Positions 4,148 through 5,080 of a stretch of DNA of 5,080 bases are shown here, one piece after another. The DNA lies in the NCBI GenBank assembly GCA_001507935.1, contig LGET01000124.1, positions 1 to 5,080 on the forward strand, written 5' to 3'. This DNA comes from Thermococcales archaeon 44_46 (GTDB taxonomy: Archaea; Methanobacteriota_B; Thermococci; Thermococcales; Thermococcaceae). A program made the position numbers and the translations under genes. The first letter of the stretch is position 1; each line of letters begins with the position of its first letter. The notes under the pieces were generated by a model, which saw only the letters and a program-made list of their open reading frames with translations, did not search any database and had not been told where the DNA came from.

Positions 4148-5080
4148 TCAAAGGAGTTTAACCTCTTCTAGTGGCCTTATTTTAAGAACTTCCTTGTTTA
4201 CGAGGTTTTCCGGAACTTTCCCCTTAAAAATCGATAGCAGATTGTTTACTGCCTGGAATCCCATGTCCTCCATAGCCTCTTTCGCCAATCCTGCATGATG
4301 TGGAGTAAGCACGGTCTCCCATTCCATTTCAAAGAGTTCGCTCTCTTGAAGTGGCTCTTTTTCGTAAACATCAGTTGCAAATCCTTTGAGTTTTCCTTCT
4401 TTCAGGGCTTTAATAAGGGCTTTTTCGTCAACTAAGCTTCCTCTTCCTATGTTTATTAGATACTTTCCTTCCATGAGCTTAAGTCTTTCCTCATTTATTA
4501 TGTGGTATGTCTCAGGAGTTGAAGGTAGTGCAAGGATAACTATATCGCTCTGCTTTAAGACCTCCTCAAGCGGAAGCCACTTTGCACTTACTTCCTTTTC
4601 TATATCCTCTTTTCTGCTTCTGCTCCAGTAGTAAATCTCCGTTCCAAGAGCCTTCATTCTCCTCGCTATAGCTTTGCCTATTGGACCCATTCCAAGGATT
4701 CCAACCTTCTTGCCGTAGACCGTTTCCACTCTTTTGTACCATCCCCAAACCGTCCTGTGAGAGTCCCAAAGACCCCTTCTCACGAACTTGTCTGAATAGG
4801 CAATTTTTCTCAGAAGAGCTATGGTCAAACCCACGGCAAACTCTGCAACGGCTTCACTTAAAACCCCGCTAACCTTTGTTACGTATATCCCCCTTTCAGT
4901 TGCTGCTTCAAGGTCTATATGGTCATAGCCAGCAGAGTGGGTACTTATGACCTTAAGCTTCTCTCCTTTCTCAATTATTTCTCTATCCGCCCTATTCAAG
5001 GGTGAGACTATTAATCCGTCGTATTCGCCTATTATTTCTAATATCTTTTCCTTCTCTGGATAAACTAAGACATCAACGTC
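4148..5080 (-). CDS. D-2-hydroxyacid dehydrogenase family protein, NADP-type (partial, N-terminus outside window)
   Basis: The frame is open from the right edge to the stop at 4148 and gives 310 visible residues. Roughly 20-25 N-terminal residues are missing compared with a typical family length of about 333. Numbering from the edge, the substrate domain shows STHSAGYDHID (46-56) in the place of the family's ARAGVGLDNID. The Rossmann fold has GMGPIG at 130-135. Catalytic residues are R213 in GRGSLVD, E242 in EKEP, and H261 in TPHHAG. After the second strand the usual acidic residue is replaced by WSRSRK (152-157), a signature for NADP(H). The enzyme probably reduces or oxidises a 2-oxo/2-hydroxy acid such as glyoxylate, hydroxypyruvate or a branched-chain 2-oxo acid, but the substrate is not readable from sequence. 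The TTG at 4999 is internal: 27 codons upstream of it continue the family's N-terminal pattern (DVDVLVYPEK, then EYDGLIVSPLNR). It converges on serA across a 75-base gap, and its product is a distant paralogue of SerA. Confidence 0.88.
   Translation of the reverse strand, partial: DVDVLVYPEKEKILEIIGEYDGLIVSPLNRADREIIEKGEKLKVISTHSAGYDHIDLEAATERGIYVTKVSGVLSEAVAEFAVGLTIALLRKIAYSDKFVRRGLWDSHRTVWGWYKRVETVYGKKVGILGMGPIGKAIARRMKALGTEIYYWSRSRKEDIEKEVSAKWLPLEEVLKQSDIVILALPSTPETYHIINEERLKLMEGKYLINIGRGSLVDEKALIKALKEGKLKGFATDVYEKEPLQESELFEMEWETVLTPHHAGLAKEAMEDMGFQAVNNLLSIFKGKVPENLVNKEVLKIRPLEEVKLL

Noticed and set aside
1..5080. Search for tRNA, rRNA, C/D-box RNA, riboswitch or CRISPR repeats
   Set aside because: Nearly all the window is coding. 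No spaced direct repeats, cloverleaf arms or long non-coding stretch over 300 bases were seen. A systematic covariance-model search was not possible.

Overview
The window looks like chromosomal DNA of a hyperthermophilic euryarchaeon of the order Thermococcales (Thermococcus, Pyrococcus or a close relative). The proteins are rich in Lys, Glu and Ile. Genes are tightly packed, with ATGA overlaps and GGAGGGG or GGTGA ribosome sites. The set of TrmJ, membrane protein, ketopantoate reductase, DUF47 protein and SerA fits what I recall of that order. This is recognition from memory, not a database search.

Left edge (1-163): the sequence enters in the last 27 codons of a + strand frame that looks like the C-terminus of a DDE transposase. 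This is followed by a probable insertion-sequence end near base 87. Facing it on the - strand is a short frame (163 to 65). Its first 25 residues match, position by position, my memory of the N-terminus of Thermococcales methylated-DNA--protein-cysteine methyltransferase (Ogt/MGMT). The simplest reading is that an insertion sequence has cut the DNA-repair gene after about 25 codons and that the rest, including the catalytic cysteine, is displaced or lost. This is the most interesting observation in the window.

150-890 (-): a SPOUT-class TrmJ-like tRNA 2'-O-methyltransferase, overlapping the ogt remnant by 14 bases. A 49-base divergent intergenic region (891-939) probably holds back-to-back promoters.

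940-4072 (+): a four-gene cluster of a polytopic membrane protein of unknown function, ketopantoate reductase (CoA biosynthesis), a DUF47/PhoU-like protein and a short D-3-phosphoglycerate dehydrogenase (serine biosynthesis). Gaps are -4, 33 and 2 bases, so one transcript is likely. A hairpin on the serA stop codon followed by a T-rich tract looks like its terminator. PanE and SerA are both anabolic NAD(P)-dependent oxidoreductases. The DUF47 protein is a phosphate-related orphan with no transporter gene in view.

4148-5080 (-): a second D-2-hydroxyacid dehydrogenase, convergent with serA, with an NADP-type signature. Its N-terminus lies beyond the right edge. No stable RNA gene or CRISPR array was seen.
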